Part shown: positions 23,408-59,736 of the stretch, one piece after another
Position numbering within the stretch: the stretch's first letter is position 1
How the letters are laid out: each line of letters starts with the position of its first letter
DNA from: Berghia stephanieae
Taxonomy: Eukaryota; Mollusca; Gastropoda; Nudibranchia; Aeolidiidae
Assembly: GCA_034508935.3 (NCBI GenBank)
Contig: CM067450.1
Span: forward strand, 8,436,102-8,500,101
Direction: 5' to 3'
DNA length: 64,000 nucleotides
Notes under the pieces: model-generated
Told to the model about the DNA's origin: nothing
Database searches by the model: none
Seen by the model: the letters and a program-made list of their open reading frames with translations, nothing else
Made by a program: the position numbers and the translations under genes

Positions 23408-23782
23408 TATTTAAATAATTTGACCAGAAAACTCGTCCTTCAAATATTGATCATTTTAAACGACCCTCAACTTGACAAAAACTCTCAAACATGGGACTTC
23501 ATAAAGAGAGATCTATATCAAAAACTAAATGTAAATATGGTGATATTATCGCTACAGTTACACTGCCGTATTCTGAAAAAGAAAACACAAATTAAACATT
23601 TTTGGTCCCGAGAACTCGTCTTTCAAATATTGATCAATTAAGATGACCTCATCTTGGCAAAAACTCCCGAGTTTTTACCAAGATGAGGGGCATTTTAATT
23701 GAGAGTTTTTGGCAAGATGAGGGTTATATTAATAGATTGAAACCCATTTGAAGGACGAGTTTTCCGGCTATAAGTTTAAATA
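23408..23782. mobile_element. 375-bp foldback/MITE with 37-bp inverted ends
   Basis: The left end TATTTAAATAATTTGACCAG continues into AAAACTCGTCCTTCAAAT. The same sequence is inverted at 23746-23782 with few differences. Inside, a CATCTTGGCAAAAACTC-type word occurs three times in alternating orientation (23652-23725), giving an internal hairpin. There is no ORF. Confidence 0.78.
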
Positions 23783-24250
23783 TATCGTTTATAGTATAAT
23801 AAATCGTCTTTATAACTAAGTAAAACTGTCCATGTTTTTACCGTTATTGTTTTGTAGATTTAACTGTAAGAATTGTTATGTTTCTCACATATAAAACAAA
23901 ATAATTAACCCAAGTCACTTGAATTTCTGTTTATCTGGGTTTTTTTTACTGTAACACACTATATTGCATGAAATGTAATATTAAGAGTAAGGGTGACCCT
24001 AGTATAATAATAATAATTTTTTTAAAAAGAGATCAGTTCTGTAAACTGGAAAAATAAAAGCACATAACGAATAACATTGAAACTTTTCAGATTGAAACAG
24101 AAATAAGATAAATCTGATGCTTTCACCCCGAAACAGGCAGTGGATCATAATTAGGAGGATCGAATATACCCAAATTACAATACAAATAATGGATAAATAC
24201 TTAACAGTAATAATAAATAATAATAATATAATAATATAATTAATATAATA

Positions 24251-24290
<40 letters not shown>

Positions 24291-25129
24291 TAATATAATA
24301 TAATAAAATAATAATAAATAATATTAGATAAAAATAAAATCTCAACCCCCCCCCCCCCTCCCCCCAAAAAAAAACAAAAACAAAAAAAAAAAAAAAAAAA
24401 ACAAACAAACAAACGAACAAAAAAATATAAAAATTAAATTAAAAAAACAAAACAAAAACAAACCATCCATCTGAGTATTTTTTTTCCACGTAAGATCCAG
24501 CAAAAGTCAAGGTCCAAAATAAATGTGTCATACAAAGCAAAAAGAAAAAAAAAAACATCAAACAGAATAAACTATCTTTAAAACAAAAAATTAACAATTA
24601 CAAAAGCAACAAAATTGTTTAAAAACATAAGGAAAAAAAAAACAAAAGAATAAGAATATCTTTAATAACAAATATGTATAAACAACTTTGAAATAAAAAA
24701 AATGAGTTTAATGAAGAGATTTAAAAATACAACAGTAAAGAAAAAATAATAAATAAGAACAACTTTAAAAAATATTAAAGGAGAATTAGCTTTCAAAAAT
24801 AACAACAGCTGAAAACAAAATAATGCCTTTGAAATAATCAAAATCGAATAAGACAGTTTTGAGGAGATTATACCAACTTTAAAGATTGTAAACATTATAA
24901 AATATGAAGAAGAAAAAATAATATGGACTTTCTCTAAACTTTTATTTTTACTCTTAATCATGTTTTGACCTAAAATAATTGTAAAAATACAATTTCATAA
25001 ATTAATCATTGTGTAGTGAATTTGGAAAACCGTAAATGCTATAAAGCTGTAGGTTTATTATTTTGCATTTGTTTTTAATAATCATGAAACATTTTTCAAT
25101 AGGTCGACAGAGACAACAATATTACCAGA
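23783..25129. other. Very AT-rich low-complexity region
   Basis: It holds (AAT)n near 24190-24330, a C run near 24347, and long A-rich stretches through 24960. The Phe/Leu/Tyr-rich reverse ORFs are translations of these tracts. No gene is supported. Confidence 0.7.
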
Positions 25130-25215
25130 AAGTACTCATTTTACACCTGAGTACAGTTAGAGAATATGAGTAAAGAGCCTTCAGATTGTAATGCACAACA
25201 GGACATAAACTGTTT
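25130..25215 (-). mobile_element. SINE-1 fragment
   Basis: It shares ACTCATTTTACACCTGAGTAC and GAGTAAAGAGCCTT with the SINE-1 copy at 14711-15019. Head and tail are missing. Confidence 0.7.
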
Positions 25216-25569
25216 TACCAAGGTCCTAAACATAGTGGTATAAAGAAATTTTACTTTAGATATAATTTTGGAATATGTGTGGTGGTCTGAGAGAAGGTGT
25301 CATATATCCCACTGACTGTGTTCGAGATATGAGTAGAAAAAAAACACCAAAAAAAAAAAACAAAACAAAAGAAGACCAAAAAGAAAACCCACAAAACATT
25401 AGATAATGAGGATTTGGTGTACTGAAATACCTGAAACTTTGTCCCTTATTAAGATACACTGCAAATTCTCACTGCCCTTTTCTCAGGAAGAATTGACTCT
25501 GTATATGTTACGAACTTCAGGTATTCAATGTTTATCACCATGTGGCACCTTTTGTCAGGCCATCCCACA

Positions 25570-25933
25570 TGTTTTTGCTTTAAATTTCGAATTATTTATT
25601 TTTTTACTTTGTCCATCATATTACAAAACTGACTTTGCCCAAAGCAACAAGGAAAACCTTTAGAAATTTTTCCTGTAATATCTTTGTTGCCACTCTCAAA
25701 GTCTGGATAATTTGTCAAGATTTGAAGTACATAGCAGCCAGGAAAACGTATGAAATCAAATCTGTTATGCCAGTGTTTCCACAGTTCTTCAAAATATCTC
25801 AATATCATTGTCATAACATATGACAACAATAAACTTTGACCTTTCATACACTTCACTGAGTTTCAGACATTATATTACATACTGATTGTACTTCATAGAT
25901 ATTGAAATGATACTGAATCTAACAAGGCCATTT
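25570..25933 (-). other. PTPA: Probable PTPA 3' UTR
   Basis: An AATAAA signal on the reverse strand (TTTATT at about 25591-25596) lies about 340 nt past the PTPA stop. The exact cleavage site cannot be seen. Confidence 0.45.
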
Positions 25934-40557
<14,624 letters not shown>

Positions 40558-40774
40558 GATGTTATTAATAAATCTTTAAAAAGTTGACCCACAACAACGA
40601 AACATTATTTGACCTAATGAGGAGGAGAAAATGAAAAAGTCAATGACTAAAATATTATTGCCAAACATAATCAAAAGTAACTAGTTTATGGTGAACGATG
40701 TCGAAAACAATAATACAATATGATTTGCTTATAGTTATGCACAAATATATAATTTTAGGTGCACAAGGCAACGT

Positions 40775-40846
40775 GGGGATGTGGCTCAGTGGTAGAGCGC
40801 TCGCTTCGCATGTGAGAGGCCCCGGGTTCGATCCCCGGCATCTCCA
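40775..40846 (+). tRNA. tRNA-Ala (CGC)
   Basis: The 72 bases fold as a complete cloverleaf. The acceptor GGGGATG pairs with CATCTCC, including the G3-U70 wobble that identifies alanine tRNAs. The D arm contains AGTGGTA. The anticodon stem CTCGC/GTGAG holds loop TTCGCAT with anticodon CGC. The T arm is CCGGG-TTCGATC-CCCGG, and the discriminator is A. A and B boxes are canonical and T-rich termination tracts follow within about 15-45 bp. The gene lies 218 bp from the PTPA start codon, pointing the other way, and has no SINE body attached, so it is probably functional. Confidence 0.96.
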
Positions 40847-41554
40847 ACTAGTGGGTTTCTTTTTATTTTCTTTTGTTTCTTCTTTCTTTTTTTTTTTTTT
40901 ATTCTTCGATTTAGCTCCTTTAAGGAATTCGAAAATGTTTTACATGAACTTGCGGTTACTGCATTTTTCTGGTTAAAAAGATAATAGATATTTTTAAAAA
41001 AATATATTATTTATTTGTTTGTTTATGTATTTATTTACTACTCTATTTTATATATTTAATCCTTATGCCACTCGTCTTTACAATTCTTTTCTTTTTACTT
41101 TTTTTTAAATACCGAAAGAAAGTCCTATGTTGGAAAGCTTTCTTTTTTTTTTTTTTTTTAAATTTTAACCCAGAGTTGGAAGAGTGTCATTTAAATCCAT
41201 CAATATTTACGAAAGACAAGTTTTCAGGCCAAATTTTTAAATACACGTTTTTCTTGCGTCAGGATCTAGGTGAACAGACAGTATGTAAGAGCTCCATGGT
41301 CAGGATCGATTGTAGGTGGTCGGCCCCTTAACCAAAAGTATAAATTTAATCATTATAATGTTTGATTGTACATTGAATTGAATTGTTACACTCGCCCATC
41401 CCGATGTATTACGGTGTTCAGGGGTTAACCAATTATAAATTATACTGTATAATGAAAAATGATGATCAATCATGATCTCGACTTGAGTTAGGGATTTATG
41501 AAGTGCATGGGTTCGTGTTATCACACATGAAACAATAGGGCAGGGAAGTCGGGA

Positions 41555-42070
41555 CGTCACATCTTCTTCTCTTCCGATTCAAACTTCATTGGAAGTGTGT
41601 ATCCAGCCCCCAGAGTGAACAGTGAACAATGAACAATGAATAGGTTACATAATATTGAATCATAATGTGGCACAGCTGTTTGTGTTAGCAGAATCTATAG
41701 ATATTTCGAAGATGACGTCACTCAGGTTTTGTTATTGTTTTTTTTGCCATCCGCGTTTATGAGTAATGCTCACTGAACTGTATTAACCAGGCTATAAACT
41801 ATCATGGATACACACAGTTTTGTGTGTTGGTCCCTTATACTTCCGGATGGCAATGTTATGAGCTTCTTAGCCAAGCGCATACTATCTATAGACAGATTCT
41901 TAGGATTACGATGTAAAAGAGCGAAGATGGATGATCTTCGTTGACGACCACAGAATAAGATGTCATCACTCTGAAACCAGAAGATTAGTTGCACAAGGTA
42001 CATTCAGTCTTCCGGTGGACTGGGTTCAAACTTCCAATAAGATTAGAACCAGAATTTTGACGTCACACTT
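41555..42070 (+). repeat. MITE-like element, copy of the 11487-11850 family
   Basis: The ends form loose inverted repeats of about 50 bp (GACGTCACATCTTC...ATTGGAAGTGTG against CTTCCAATAAGATTAG...TTTTGACGTCAC). The interior matches 11487-11850 inverted. There is no coding capacity. Confidence 0.65.
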
Positions 42071-42212
42071 ATGTTGCCTATTAAGATAGTTACCTTATTC
42101 TGAAGGGCAGACTAGGACTAACATAGTAACTTTATAGACAAAGTATTCAAAGGCTTTACAAGTAGATAGTATCATTCGTACTAAGTGGAGTAAATTTACA
42201 AAAAAGGCAGTC

Positions 42213-42410
42213 AGGACATCAAACTTTTGGCACTACCACAAACTCGGGGACCCAAATAATTTTTGGGGTTTGGGAGGGGGGAGGGGGATTTTCATTTTAT
42301 TTTAAAGTCTCCCAAACTCCTTACTAGACTTTTTTTTTTTTTAAGTTCCCCCCTCCCCCCTCCCAAACCCCAAAAAAAGTTTGCGGTAGTACCAAACTTT
42401 TAATGGTCCT
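42213..42410. repeat. Foldback with G-rich arms
   Basis: The arms of about 75 bp are near-complementary: ...TTTTTGGGGTTTGGGAGGGG against CCCCTCCCAAACCCCAAAAA, both preceded by CAAACTTTTGG-type sequence. Each G-rich arm (GGGG, GGG, GGGGGG, GGGGG with short loops) meets the four-run G-quadruplex pattern. Confidence 0.8.
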
Positions 42411-42650
42411 CCATGGTATATTAATATATCGAAAATTGCATACATCCAATGTACCGCTCCTTCATCTTTTATACCCCCCCCCCTCCCCCCAATTCTCCCC
42501 TCCATTCCAATACGTAACCAACCTCCTGGAATATCAAGCTTTTGGCTTTTGGGATGTATTTAGAACTTTAAAGGTAAATGATTTTTTTAAGGGGAAGGGA
42601 GGGGTATGCGATATTGACAGTAATAATTGGTCTAACTGGGTGAGTCTGTT

Positions 42651-42657
42651 AATAATA

Positions 42658-42727
<70 letters not shown>

Positions 42728-42841
42728 GATGAAGAAGAAGAAGAAGAAGAAGAAGAAGAAGAAGAAGAAGAAGAAGAAGAAGAAGAAGAAGAAGAAGAAG
42801 AAGAAGAAGAAGAAGAAGAAGAAGAAGAAGAAGAAGAGAAA

Positions 42842-42904
<63 letters not shown>

Positions 42905-43251
42905 AAGGAGAAGAAAGAAGAAGAAGAAAGAAGAAGAAAAGAAGAAGAAGAAGAAGAAGGAAGGAGGAGGAGGAGGAGGAGGAGGAGGAGGAGAAGAGGA
43001 GGAGAAGAAGAAGAAGAAGAAGAAGAAGAAGAAGAAGAAGAAGAAGAAGAAGAAGAAAAGAAGAAGAAGAAGAAGAAGAAGAAGAAGAAGAAGAAGAAGA
43101 AGAAGAAGAAGAAGAAGAAGGAAGAAGAAGAGAGAGAAGAAGAGAGAAGAAGAAGAAGAAGAGAGAGAGAGAAGAAGAAGAAGAAGAAGAAGAGAAGAAG
43201 AGAAGAAGAAGAAGAAGAAGGAGGAGAAGAGGAGAGAGGAGGAGGAGGAGG
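42651..43251. repeat. Microsatellite block: (AAT)n, (GAA)n, (GTA)n and a 349-nt polypurine run
   Basis: The order is (AAT)n to about 42727, (GAA)n, (GTA)n at 42842-42902, then 42903-43251 without a single pyrimidine (GAA, GGA and GA units). The Lys/Arg- and Ser/Leu-rich ORFs on both strands are artefacts. Confidence 0.97.
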
Positions 43252-43489
43252 TAATCTGAGTAGGAGGCAGAAAAGGAGACGGAGGAGAGGAACATTGGCA
43301 GAAATTTGGCAGTCATTGCAATAATCAATTAATCATTATAGGTAGGTTGCTTTGGTGAACATTTTTCTCTCACTGGACAATCAATATGAGTGGTTTTATA
43401 GAGAGGGGGAAAATAACAATGATAATAATAATCGGAACATAATTATAATGATTTTCATGTAAACAGAATCACGATTCAAATTGAGTTTT

Positions 43490-43675
43490 TTCTTAGTTAC
43501 CTCCCGTTGTTTACGCCCCTGTGATAGATGGCGATGACGAATCAGCACACATCCGCCATTTTCTCGCAATACTGTCAATAAACACAGGAATCTTCACTTG
43601 CAAATCGATAGAAAACGTCAGGTTTTACATGAAATTTTATCTTCTGATAAGGATATAACCCAGTAACAGGTAATT
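43490..43675 (+). promoter_or_regulatory. RAB14: Candidate RAB14 promoter and untranslated first exon
   Basis: A locally less AT-rich patch with GATGGCGATGACG and CCGCCATTTTC (a YY1-like ATGGCGG site on the reverse strand). A possible donor ACAG|GTAATT follows at about 43668-43675. RAB14 has a clear 5'-UTR acceptor at 46821-46823, so an upstream untranslated exon must exist. This is the most promoter-like place in the intergenic region, but the link is inferred. Confidence 0.3.
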
Positions 43676-44349
43676 ATTGTAGAACGCGTCCTATTATAAC
43701 TAGATTTCGTCGTTGTTCGAAGATGATCAACGGAAGTTGCAGTCTATGAATCATGTAGCCAGTGTTTGGGCTTTCGTATGAACGGGATTCCGAAAAAAGC
43801 AACCGTGAGATTCCTATAAAATCGCTGTAATTGTTGGTTTTAGCCACGTAACGTGCTTGGTTTTGATTCAAAGATAGTATCTATAATTTCCTTTAGCCAC
43901 AGCAATTTTTCCTCTCATAGATCAAATTGAGAGGGATTGGGAGACTTCGGGGATCTAATTTAATCGATGAAAGTTGAAAGACCGGACAAAGTCATGCAGG
44001 AGAGTGAGTGACTAAAAGTAAAAGTAAGAGAATGAAAATTATAATTTTAGTCATTTCACGCGACTGTTGCTGAGCAATTTGCTTCCCCCCCCCCCCCAAG
44101 ATAATACAGGATTGCCAACCAGTATGAAACGGCGATTTGTTTGAGTAGGGGGCCTAGGCCTAATTCTTGTAATAATAATAATAGATAGAGATAATATTAT
44201 ATAATCTAAGTAAATAGTAGCCTAATTAAAATAAAAAATTAATATTAATTCAATTATGTTCAAACTAAACTAATCTAGATGCGTAAACTAAGACTAAACA
44301 TGATGAAAAAAATAAATGAAATTGAAATGAGGTCCAAGTAAAAGTAAAA

Positions 44350-44651
44350 GTGTCTACGTACATGGTAACTTTAGGCAGTTTAGTGAGCAGCAGCAGTGGG
44401 AGTTAAATTGTGACCCAACTCGCCCATAAGAAAGTTATGACTGGAAATTGCAGTTCGCTTTTACTAAGTTTTAGGGGGTTCAATTAAAGATGCATAGCTT
44501 CTTTATAGAGGAATATCGCAGAATATCTTGGTATCATCATTTTCGTTACCAACCGGGCACCTAGCCTCAGGATCTACATACACGGAAACAGTAACATACA
44601 TGGTAATCTTGAATCTCGCCTTTAATGGGTTATATTGTATTGTTTGATTTT

Positions 44652-44692
<41 letters not shown>

Positions 44693-44804
44693 CATACAGA
44701 GCGAGGTCCATCCATTGCTTGTATTGTAGTGGCAAACCAGTTACCAGAGTTACCGTGTACTTAGATTCTGAGGCTAGGTGCCCGGTTACCGTGTACGTAG
44801 ACAC
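44350..44804. mobile_element. 455-bp TIR element (MITE) with nested inner inverted repeat
   Basis: The ends GTGTCTACGTACATGGTAAC and GTTACCGTGTACGTAGACAC are inverted with one difference. A second inverted pair (CCGGGCACCTAGCCTCAG and its complement) lies at 44557-44600 and 44750-44785. The left interior (44365-44550) is the repeat shared with 40005-40180. It carries an AC microsatellite and no ORF. Confidence 0.7.
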
Positions 44805-44945
44805 TGCTTGAACAAAGGTTGCTGGTTTTCTTGTGACACATGTCAAATTTAATGTAGTAATAGGAAGCAAGACATGTCATTGGCTAAAAGTAAAAGCTGA
44901 TCCATCCTTTTTTTAATTTTAAACTTTTAATTTTAGGCTACCTAT

Positions 44946-45073
44946 ATTTGCAGTAGCACTGCAAATAGTATATAGCGTTGGTTTTCATTATTTGCGTAGT
45001 AGTATAGTACAACTGCAAATATAGTGGATATTGTTAATTTCTGTTATATTTGCAGTACTAGAACTGCAAATAT
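44946..45073. repeat. Two hairpins with the same ATTTGCAGT arms
   Basis: ATTTGCAGT-AGC-ACTGCAAAT at 44946-44966 and ATATTTGCAGT-ACTAGA-ACTGCAAATAT at 45046-45073, with single half-sites between and after. A third hairpin with identical arms is at 45649-45669. Confidence 0.85.
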
Positions 45074-45648
45074 GCTCTGTTTGGGTTCGTTCTGTATTTG
45101 CGGTAGTCGCCTTCAACATATGTGTTTCATTACTTTGCACCTAGGACTTTATTGTATTATTATTGGATTTGGCGCAATATAAATAAACTTCAGAGAGAGA
45201 GAGAGAGAGAGAGTTCCTGGAACCTTTATAATATACATTTAACTAACTTTAAATTATAAAACAATAAACGAGAATGGAATTATTCATTAAAGTAATCTAA
45301 GAGATAAGTTCTGATAGATTTCAAGATGTGAACCATTGATCACACCGGGGAGGTGGGGAAATTTTCATGGATTGGATTAAGGTAACAAAAACAAAACACA
45401 ATGAAGTCAAGTTTCAGACTTGAAGGGAAAATTTGAAATGTTCAAAATCTTAATTCTCAGTCACACAAAATGCTAGTATCATCCTTCCTTTTCTTTCCTT
45501 CTAAAACTAACACACTCTCATTCGACAACACCGCCATTTTGAACAGAAAATTATGTTGTGCTCAGTGAGGGGAAAAAACGTTTTTCAGATCAGGAGAGCG
45601 CTTCTACTACTATTGTAAATTTAGTATGATTTTGCCGTGAAAATCACT

Positions 45649-45669
45649 ATTTGCAGTACTACTGCAAAT
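45649..45669. repeat. Third ATTTGCAGT hairpin
   Basis: ATTTGCAGT-ACT-ACTGCAAAT, the same arms as the pair 600-700 bp upstream. The surrounding 45074-46800 stretch shows no gene. Confidence 0.85.
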
Positions 45670-46870
45670 GAGCACTCTGTTGATTTTATTTAAAGTTAAT
45701 TATTATTGGCAAATATTAACTTTTACGTGTGCCCTTGGAATGAATAGGGAGTCTTTTTTTAAAAATAGTATAGAAAAAAAAGATGCTTTGACCTTGGTCA
45801 AGTTGGTCAAATGAACTTTATGAATTTCTTTGCCCAATCTGCTTAATCACTGGTTTTCACTAGAAAGATTGGAGTCACTTATCTGATTTCATTACACACT
45901 GTCTCAGACTCCAGAATTAGTTTGCCTGACGTGAATCTAGTAATCATCTCTGATGAAAACCTTTCAGGAGATAATTTAAGTCTTGAGTTGATAACTCAGA
46001 CAAAATTTGTATTTTTGATTAGTAGTAGTAGTTAAGTAGATATGGTGATGATGCTCTCAACACTTTTTATATGTTGATAGGGTTTAAGGACACAAAATAG
46101 TTTTGATGACAATGGTTTGAATCAAGTATCAAGGCTTACATTTACTATTTATTTCCTAATTTCTAATTAGTGACTTGTCTCTTGGACATTTATGTATGCT
46201 TTAAGTAGAAATGATATTCTTAAGTCGTGTTATGTCTGTGTGAAATGTGAATTGGATAAGATCTCCATCATTATCAAGTTTTTGAAAAACATTTCAAACT
46301 AGAATTAAACTCAATCTGCTCTTTGGGTCTTGAAAATAATGAATATTAATTAATGGCAGGTGTAAGATGTCACTCTGTGAGAGTGATATCTAGTGTTTCC
46401 TGCTAGGTATTGCTATTTAATTAAAATTATATGTCTTTTAATAGCTAATGTATTTTAGAGCTAGGTCTCCATATCATTTGATGTTCCTCTGAAAAATAAA
46501 TTAAGTCGTATCAGTGTCTTGCACAGACCATTTTAATGAAAACTTGTTTCCATTTCTTGTACTTGTACAAGATGCCAGCTGTTAGTCATCCTTTTTACAA
46601 AAGCATCCGTCTTTAATCACTGCCTTAGCCAGATACTCACGAAATTCGGATGTTTAATTTTTTTTTTGCCAGAGGCAGATCTGGTGATTTTTATTTAAAA
46701 ATTTTTTTTTTTTTTTAGAAATAGTTGTAGAGGTGTTGTAGTGGTTATGGTAGAAAGTAACTAGGAGAGAAACTATTGAGGGTTGCAAACTATTACAATG
46801 ATCTTTTACTTTGTTATCCCCAGGTTATCTGTCAGGCGTCATCTTCAAAAATTCACCGTAGTTGTTGTGA

Positions 46871-56390
<9,520 letters not shown>

Positions 56391-57130
56391 TTTATTATTG
56401 TGTTGTGGTGGGGTGTCAGTAAAAAGATGGTGATGTGTAATTATTGTTATCATAATGATAAACTATTATTTTTAGTGTTATGTGACGAATAAGTGCTTGG
56501 TTGAGTGTTGGTTTAGTGTGCTGTCTGTTTCGCTGATTGTGTGGACGTATGTGTGTGCGTGTGTGTGTATGTATGTATGAGTGTCAGTGTGTAGTGGTCA
56601 TTAATGTGTGAACGCTTGGATTTGCTATCACCGTTATTATCATCATCATCATCTTTACCACTATCATTATTTATGTCATGGTAGTAATAATATTATTATA
56701 AATAGTATTATTATTATTATTACTATTGTCATCATCATTATCAAAATATCTCATTGTCACAGGTTATTCAGATAGATCGAATCATCAGCTTTTGAGAATT
56801 GTTTTTCTTAATTTTATAACTTAAATGATGCTTTTTATTTATTGGTCATGATGTATCAAATATTGTTTTCCATTACTTAAAGATAATATAATAATCAATA
56901 AAATCGGAAATTTTTTAGGAATTGAGGACTTGCTATATTCCTTTGAAAACAAGACTTCAAACCGGCTTTCCTCCAAAAGATAGTGTTTTATTTCTTTATT
57001 GACCTACTGTCAGGATGGCTAAATGGAGCATGTTCATTCTTTTATCAAATCAATAGAAGCCAGTTTTTGAACATTATGGTTTGTCATTCAGTTGTTCTTA
57101 TCCAATATTCTCCAAGTAAGAAAAAATAAA
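56391..57130 (+). other. RAB14: Probable RAB14 3' UTR
   Basis: The terminal exon continues past the TAG. Candidate AATAAA signals lie at 56897-56902 and about 57125. It includes GT- and ATT-type short repeats. The true end is not visible. Confidence 0.4.
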
Positions 57131-58509
57131 ATTTTATTTTTATCAATTCAATTGGAGTGAAAACCTTTTAAGCTAAAATCGACCTAATCAAAAAATATTT
57201 GACAGACATCGGTTTATTTCAACAATTTGAATTGAAATTGATTTTGTGTTTATGATTGTCAACAAACTTAAGTTATCTGAAAGCAATAAAAACATCCATG
57301 TTGACATGAAAATAATTTTTCCCAGGTTGATTTTTGTATGGTCAAAAATTGAAAATAATAAAGCCATTTTGCATAAGCGGAATCTTTGCTTAATATATAG
57401 TCCTTGTTTATTATTGGTAATTAAGATGTGGCCAGTTGTGGTGAAATCTGTAACTTGTTAACATTTGGGAGTCAGCTAAGTAATAACAGAAAACTATGAT
57501 TCATATGTAAATGAGCAAAATGTCCAGTTCATTTTTGGTCATGATGCTAAAACTAAAATAGATAATTGGTCAAATGGTTTGCATTTGTTATAATTGTATA
57601 TATGAGAGTTGTCAATGCATTTCTAAAAAAAAGAAGATCCGTCACATTCTGATGAGCCATGCTAGACAACTTTTCTGTTGTGTCTGTAAAAATCACTTGA
57701 TGTGAGTTATAGGGCCTCTCACAACTACCAGTACAGTACGGAGTCCTCTCTTTGTTGACTTGTGATTTTGGTGATTTTTTTTCTCTCTTTCTTTTCCATT
57801 TCTTTTATCTTGACACATGATATATTTATTGTTGAATACAACCTCCAGAAAACAGCTCTACATAGTCGATTACATGCTTTTCTGTTTCTGTTTTTTTGTT
57901 GTTTTTGTTTTATTATTTCAGATTTCTTTGTTGATTTTTCATTATTTTTTACTGATTTATTATGATAAAAGTGATTTTTTTCTTTTAAGTTTTTTTGTTG
58001 TTGTCGTTATGGTGATAATAGATATTACTATAAATGGGAAGCGATCACGACGAGAACAAGACAATTTTGTATTTATTATTAAGTTGCTTCCCTCTTTTGT
58101 TTTTGTTCACCATTGTGATTCTTTAATTTCCGTCTTGATTTTATTGCTAATTTTGTTTGTTTATATTTCATTATGCGTTATAAAGGCTGCATTTTGTATG
58201 GTTAAGTTTGTGGGGTGATTGCAAACAATCCAAATTTTTATTTCTATATCACTAAAAAAAAAAATGATTGAGTTTGAAGTTAAAGGATAAGCAAGGGCAT
58301 CGGTCCTGGGTGTATGATTGGTGTGTATGAATATATGTGTATAAGCTGGTTTGTTGCTGAATTTGGGAAAATAATAAAAGTGGGCGGGCTAGATTATACT
58401 CTAAATCTGCCATCGTTTCTTCCCATTTCTACCAAGAGATCAGTAAAACGGATTCAGTTAAGCCCAGGTCAAAGTCATTGCGATCTCACTTCTCTCTTGG
58501 TGACCACTC
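57131..58509. other. AT-rich downstream region
   Basis: T-rich tracts and Phe/Leu-rich chance ORFs. Nothing is supported as a gene. Confidence 0.5.
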
Positions 58510-58522
58510 TTGGTTAGCTGTG

Positions 58523-58525
<3 letters not shown>

Positions 58526-58553
<28 letters not shown>

Positions 58554-58593
58554 GATATATATATATATAATATATATATATTATATATATATA

Positions 58594-58637
<44 letters not shown>
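58526..58637. repeat. (TA)n tract with interruptions
   Basis: Over 100 bp of AT/TA dinucleotides with a few phase breaks that make it self-complementary. Confidence 0.95.
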
Positions 58638-58689
58638 AGAGGTGTCAATCCAACCGTTTTATTGAACGTGAGAGGTGAGACATACAGCT

Positions 58690-58830
58690 AGTGAGGCATT
58701 ATTACAATTTGTTTTTGATGTAGGCAGTGCTGTTTCTGATCTGGTGACCTTTTACACCTGAGTTTGGTGAGAACATGGGAGTAAAGATATGTTTCCAAAG
58801 ACTCAACCTGTAAGACCACAAAGCTGCACA
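58690..58830 (-). mobile_element. SINE-1 fragment
   Basis: It has CCTTTTACACCTGAGTTTGG, GAGTAAAGATATG and CCAAAGACTCAACCTG. The tail is truncated. Confidence 0.7.
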
Positions 58831-59736
58831 AAGGTTTAATTTTGAATAAAGCATGTTGTGTGTAAAATTGAATTATCTTGAACAATATTCTTTTTGAAAT
58901 AAATTGTAACATTAGTTTACTTTCAGTCATATGTATTTTTGATCCTCCCCCCCCCCCCCCCCCCTTTTTTTTTTTTTTTCTTTGAAAAAAACCAACAAAA
59001 AAACGAAGAAATGCTTCTCAAGCCTTCAATCTCCATCCTATTATTAGCCAGATACGAAAGTGAAAGGAATGTAAATTTTGTGCAGATTTGGTGCTTTTTA
59101 ACCTTACACCCCATTGTTGTTGAGATTAGATCACTTCATTGGATCCACCTCAGTGGTCTCAAGACAAGACTGGTGGTGTTTTTTTTTTTAATTGCTCAAT
59201 GTGCCACATGTCCCCGAGTTGGATGAATTTGGTTTTGTTTTTTTAAGTCCTCTTTTTTTTTTCTTCATCCTCTTTTCACCTTTTTAATCTTTTTTTTCTT
59301 CTCTCCTTCCTACTCCTTCTCCTCACTTCATTATAAACATTATAGATATCTTTATATATGTATTTGTGATACATTTGTAGAAAGTAGTTCCTGCATCACA
59401 TAATTCATTAAATACAATCTTATGACAGTAAATGTAGAAGTATGTCAGGATCTCATAGCTGTGAATATCATGACAGAAGTATGTTAGGATCACATAGCTG
59501 TGAATTTTATGTCATTTTATATCCTTAACAATTTCATGGAACTTAAATCCTCAGACACATGCATTAGATTTACTTGCTTACTCATTCATAGATCAAATTA
59601 AAAATTGCATTATTTTCATCAAATTTTCTAAATCGTCAAAAGCATGTCCACTTCCCATTTTCACTTCAAATTTTTATTGATTTTCTTTCTCAAATGAATA
59701 TTATTTATTTAATCCCGTTATATACTGGGTTGGGTT

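Noticed and set aside
42534-43328. A 264-aa reverse ORF rich in Leu/Ser and a 176-aa forward ORF rich in Lys/Glu/Arg
   Set aside because: Both are direct translations of the (AAT)n, (GAA)n and (GTA)n tracts; the composition is that of the repeat and there is no domain.
57817-58218. 133-aa hydrophobic ORF downstream of RAB14
   Set aside because: Phe/Leu/Ile composition follows from T-rich DNA; there is no motif, no splice context and no second copy.
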